Assembly: GCA_007126465.1 (NCBI GenBank)
Contig: SLBE01000143.1
Coordinates: 1 to 7,341 of the forward strand
Direction: 5' to 3'
Source of the DNA: Syntrophomonadaceae bacterium
GTDB lineage: Bacteria; Bacillota; Dethiobacteria; DTU022
Length of the DNA stretch: 7,341 bases
The notes beneath the pieces were generated by a model. That model did no database searches and was not told the DNA's origin. It saw nothing but the letters and a program-made list of their open reading frames with translations. Position numbers and translations under genes: made by a program. The stretch's first letter is position 1. Each line of letters begins with the position of its first letter. Of the stretch, positions 5,258 through 7,341 are shown one piece after another.

Positions 5258-6829
5258 CTATTGATCAGTTTTTACAGACACATTACGCCCTTTTTCCTTG
5301 GCCTCGTACAGAGCCCGATCTGCTTTTCTCAGTAAGTCTTCAATACTGTTAGTACTTGAATAGCATGATGTAACCCCTGCGCTTAAAGTGTAATTGATTG
5401 TCTGCCCTTCATATTCGACTGGACTGGAGACAATTTTTTTTCTTATTTGTTCTGCTGCTGTGTATGCCTGATCCAGGCCGGTTTCAGGTAAAATAACACC
5501 GAACTCTTCACCGCCCAACCGTGCTGCGGTATCGCTTTTACGCAGGCGGTTCTGTAGTAACAGGCCAAGGGATCTTAAAATATCATCTCCGGCGCTATGC
5601 CCGTAAGTATCATTAATGCTTTTAAAATGATCAATATCCATTAAAATTAGTGAGAAATATTTATGATAGCGCTTGGCTCTTTCCAGTTCATCTGCCGCAA
5701 CCTTGATAAAATAACGGCGATTATACAAACCGGTGAGCTCGTCAGTGGTTGATAAATAGTATAGTTTTTCTTCAAATTGCTTGCGTTCCGTAACGTCGCG
5801 TATAATTATCATTTGGCCGTCAATTACAGGTCCTTCATTCCGAATGCTGATAATATTTGCCTTCAACCAGGTCGGTTTTGTTGTTTCATTTTCTTTATCA
5901 TTTTCCATTACTCTATCAATCTTTATTTCCAGGTCAGTTTTATCACTGTTAGAGTATATTGATTTGACGAGCTCAGGAAAGCGAGCCAAAGAAACTTTAA
6001 CCAGCTTGCCAATATCAGCCTGGGTCAAATGCAGATAATGCTGTGCGGCATTGTTTAAATCTAAAATTCTCATTTTCGGATCAACAATCAGGGCCCCGTC
6101 AGGGAGCTCTTCAAACAGTTTCGAGCGGGCAATCGGGATTAATTCAAATAAACCGTGCCTGACCAGGCCCCAGGCAATGATAAGACTGCCAGCTGAAATA
6201 AAATAAGGCATGAAATCTATGTACCAGGGTCCCAGCCTGCTTATATAAAAAATATAGCCCAGCCAGGGGATTAGTGACCCAGTAAGCACGATGGAAATTG
6301 GCTTTCTGTGGACCGGGTTTGTGTTAAGCCACAATTGCAAAAGTAGAAGATTAGAGAAGAGGATCCCAAAAACTATAAATAAGACGTGGACCCAGTACCA
6401 TGGTCCCATGTTGAAGCTGATAATCGGAAAGAGGCCTTCCATGTTTAAATAAATATCCTGGTAAACCAGGTCATGATGTTCGACGGTGAAGACCAGGATC
6501 AAGGTAATGGCCGGTATAATGAAGAGTGCTGTTAAACTGTACTTAGAAAGATTATTTGCTCTGCCGGTAAAATGAAGCGAAAACAGGATAAAGAGTGCCG
6601 GGATAAAGGCTGTTCCGAGATATTCAGCTTTAATCCAAAATAAAATCAGATCCAAGCTGGCCGAGGATATTTCCATGGCGTAAGCGGTACTATAAATTGC
6701 ACAGGCTACCAGCAGGAAGGCGAACGGCCTTTCGCCCCTGGAGAAGCCCAGGCTCCAAATGCGTTTAGCAGCTGCAAGCATAATAATGCTGCTTAAAATC
6801 AGGGGGATGCCATAGGGGTTTAACTGCAT
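5258..6829 (-). CDS. Membrane diguanylate cyclase: 7TM sensor, PAS, GGDEF
   Basis: This 523-residue protein makes c-di-GMP from two GTP. Residues 1-228 hold seven hydrophobic segments (about 8-22, 35-52, 63-89, 98-116, 146-168, 178-198, 206-228) in the style of the histidine-kinase N-terminal 7TM sensor. The loop with GPWYWVHV (142-149) before segment 5 is typical of it. Residues 236-348 are a PAS domain ending in the DVTERK linker (345-350), followed by a short coiled coil. Residues 359-520 are the GGDEF domain: DELTGLYNRR (363-372), the metal aspartate D398 in MDIDHFK, N406 for guanine, and the active site GGEEF (439-443). An RxxD product-inhibition site (R430-D433) lies exactly five residues before it, so feedback by c-di-GMP is expected. 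No EAL or HD-GYP domain is present. The ligand sensed is unknown. The gene starts 27 bases after the upstream minus-strand gene and is probably in one operon with it. Confidence 0.93.
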   Translation of the reverse strand: MQLNPYGIPLILSSIIMLAAAKRIWSLGFSRGERPFAFLLVACAIYSTAYAMEISSASLDLILFWIKAEYLGTAFIPALFILFSLHFTGRANNLSKYSLTALFIIPAITLILVFTVEHHDLVYQDIYLNMEGLFPIISFNMGPWYWVHVLFIVFGILFSNLLLLQLWLNTNPVHRKPISIVLTGSLIPWLGYIFYISRLGPWYIDFMPYFISAGSLIIAWGLVRHGLFELIPIARSKLFEELPDGALIVDPKMRILDLNNAAQHYLHLTQADIGKLVKVSLARFPELVKSIYSNSDKTDLEIKIDRVMENDKENETTKPTWLKANIISIRNEGPVIDGQMIIIRDVTERKQFEEKLYYLSTTDELTGLYNRRYFIKVAADELERAKRYHKYFSLILMDIDHFKSINDTYGHSAGDDILRSLGLLLQNRLRKSDTAARLGGEEFGVILPETGLDQAYTAAEQIRKKIVSSPVEYEGQTINYTLSAGVTSCYSSTNSIEDLLRKADRALYEAKEKGRNVSVKTDQ

Positions 6830-6836
6830 TTTATTA

Positions 6837-6840
6837 CCTC
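6837..6840 (-). promoter_or_regulatory. Shine-Dalgarno site of the diguanylate cyclase
   Basis: On the minus strand GAGG lies 7 bases before the ATG at 6829, in the 27-base gap after the upstream stop codon. This supports the chosen start and independent ribosome loading within the operon. Confidence 0.7.
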
Positions 6841-6856
6841 AAAGTGTTGCTGTATA

Positions 6857-7341
6857 TTAGCTGCCCACTGCCTGCCGCAGGCGGTTCATTAACTCGCGTT
6901 TCTTATTATCTTTCGCCTGCTCGTAAGTAGTCTCAATCTCTTCTAAGATTTCTTTGGAATATCCTTTTCTGTTAAGCTCGCTTTCCATTTCTTCGAGCAG
7001 TTCATAAAAAGTTTGGTCCACGTTTTCTTCAAGCATACGTCCTGCCTGGATATACTTATTGGTCAGCATAAATCGGTCTACCGTTCCGTCCCCGGCCTGG
7101 TATTCCGCAACCGCTTCCTGGAAGAGCATATCGAGGCGCCTCAGGGCTTCATCTTCCAACGCCTGGAAAGCAGGCTCATAGTTATCGATAACTTTCTCCA
7201 GGCTTTCCCCGTCGCCCCTCTCCGGCAGTTCACCAAAATTAGTAAAGAAATCATCACCAAATTGACCCTTCAGCCGCCCCTCCAGGAAAGGATTATAACC
7301 AAGCACCACCGAGCCGGTTAAAAGCAGGGCCGCTAGCGCCA
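6857..7341 (-). CDS. Exported or membrane-anchored helical protein of unknown function (partial, N-terminus outside window)
   Basis: About 160 codons are visible, and the frame stays open to the window edge, so the 5' end is missing. A GTG at 7309 could be taken as a start but would cut through a hydrophobic stretch. The residues before it read ALAALLLTGSVVLGYNPF, which looks like the core of a signal peptide or membrane anchor. No Cys is visible for a lipobox. The rest is almost entirely charged alpha helix (rich in Glu, Leu, Arg, Gln), with likely coiled-coil segments in the second half (about the last 70 residues) and no catalytic motif. I do not recognise the family. The gene stands directly before the diguanylate cyclase on the same strand, 27 bases apart. 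An envelope or signalling partner role is possible but unproven. Confidence 0.7.
   Translation of the reverse strand, partial: ALAALLLTGSVVLGYNPFLEGRLKGQFGDDFFTNFGELPERGDGESLEKVIDNYEPAFQALEDEALRRLDMLFQEAVAEYQAGDGTVDRFMLTNKYIQAGRMLEENVDQTFYELLEEMESELNRKGYSKEILEEIETTYEQAKDNKKRELMNRLRQAVGS

Noticed and set aside
7013..7321. A 102-codon plus-strand frame at the right edge
   Set aside because: It is the complement of the helical protein gene, whose frame has a hydrophobic N-terminal segment and operon spacing with the cyclase. The plus frame shows no domain.

Overview
The window looks like chromosomal DNA of a Gram-positive-type anaerobe, probably Bacillota (Clostridia). The basis is the purine-rich Shine-Dalgarno sites (GGAG, AGGAG, GAGG), a near-consensus sigma-A-like promoter, a PgcA-type phosphohexomutase domain and a 7TM-PAS-GGDEF receptor of a kind common in that phylum. 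The assignment is inferred from gene style only. Most of the left half is GC-rich; positions 3300-3950 are clearly AT-richer.

Layout: (1) 17-3295, plus strand: one uninterrupted 1092-residue protein with mannose-1-phosphate guanylyltransferase, a cupin mannose-6-phosphate isomerase and a PgcA-like phosphohexomutase joined by a Gly/Ala/Ser/Pro-rich linker. Together these activities could convert fructose-6-phosphate to GDP-mannose, a precursor of surface polysaccharides and glycans. (2) 3315-3947, plus strand: an AT-rich type II toxin-antitoxin module with its own promoter, an AbrB/MazE-fold antitoxin and a RelE/ParE-fold toxin. An 11-bp direct repeat sits once in the promoter spacer and once over the predicted transcription start, which suggests an autoregulatory operator. 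(3) 3949-5088, plus strand: an FAD-dependent oxidoreductase of the L-2-hydroxyglutarate oxidase family. It starts one base after the toxin stop, so it is probably transcribed with the toxin-antitoxin module. (4) 5089-5257: a short convergent intergenic region with one imperfect hairpin and no recognised gene. (5) 7341-5258, minus strand: a two-gene unit of an exported or membrane-anchored helical protein of unknown function (its N-terminus lies outside the window) followed by a membrane diguanylate cyclase (7TM sensor, PAS, GGEEF with an RxxD inhibitory site).

The gene sets are not one obvious pathway. GDP-mannose supply and c-di-GMP signalling both commonly bear on exopolysaccharide and surface life, but nothing here proves a link. 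The most unusual items are the three-activity fusion with a repeat-bearing insertion beside its nucleotide-binding loop, and the toxin-antitoxin promoter/operator with a metabolic gene attached to the toxin end. I did not see a clearly new defence or mobile system.
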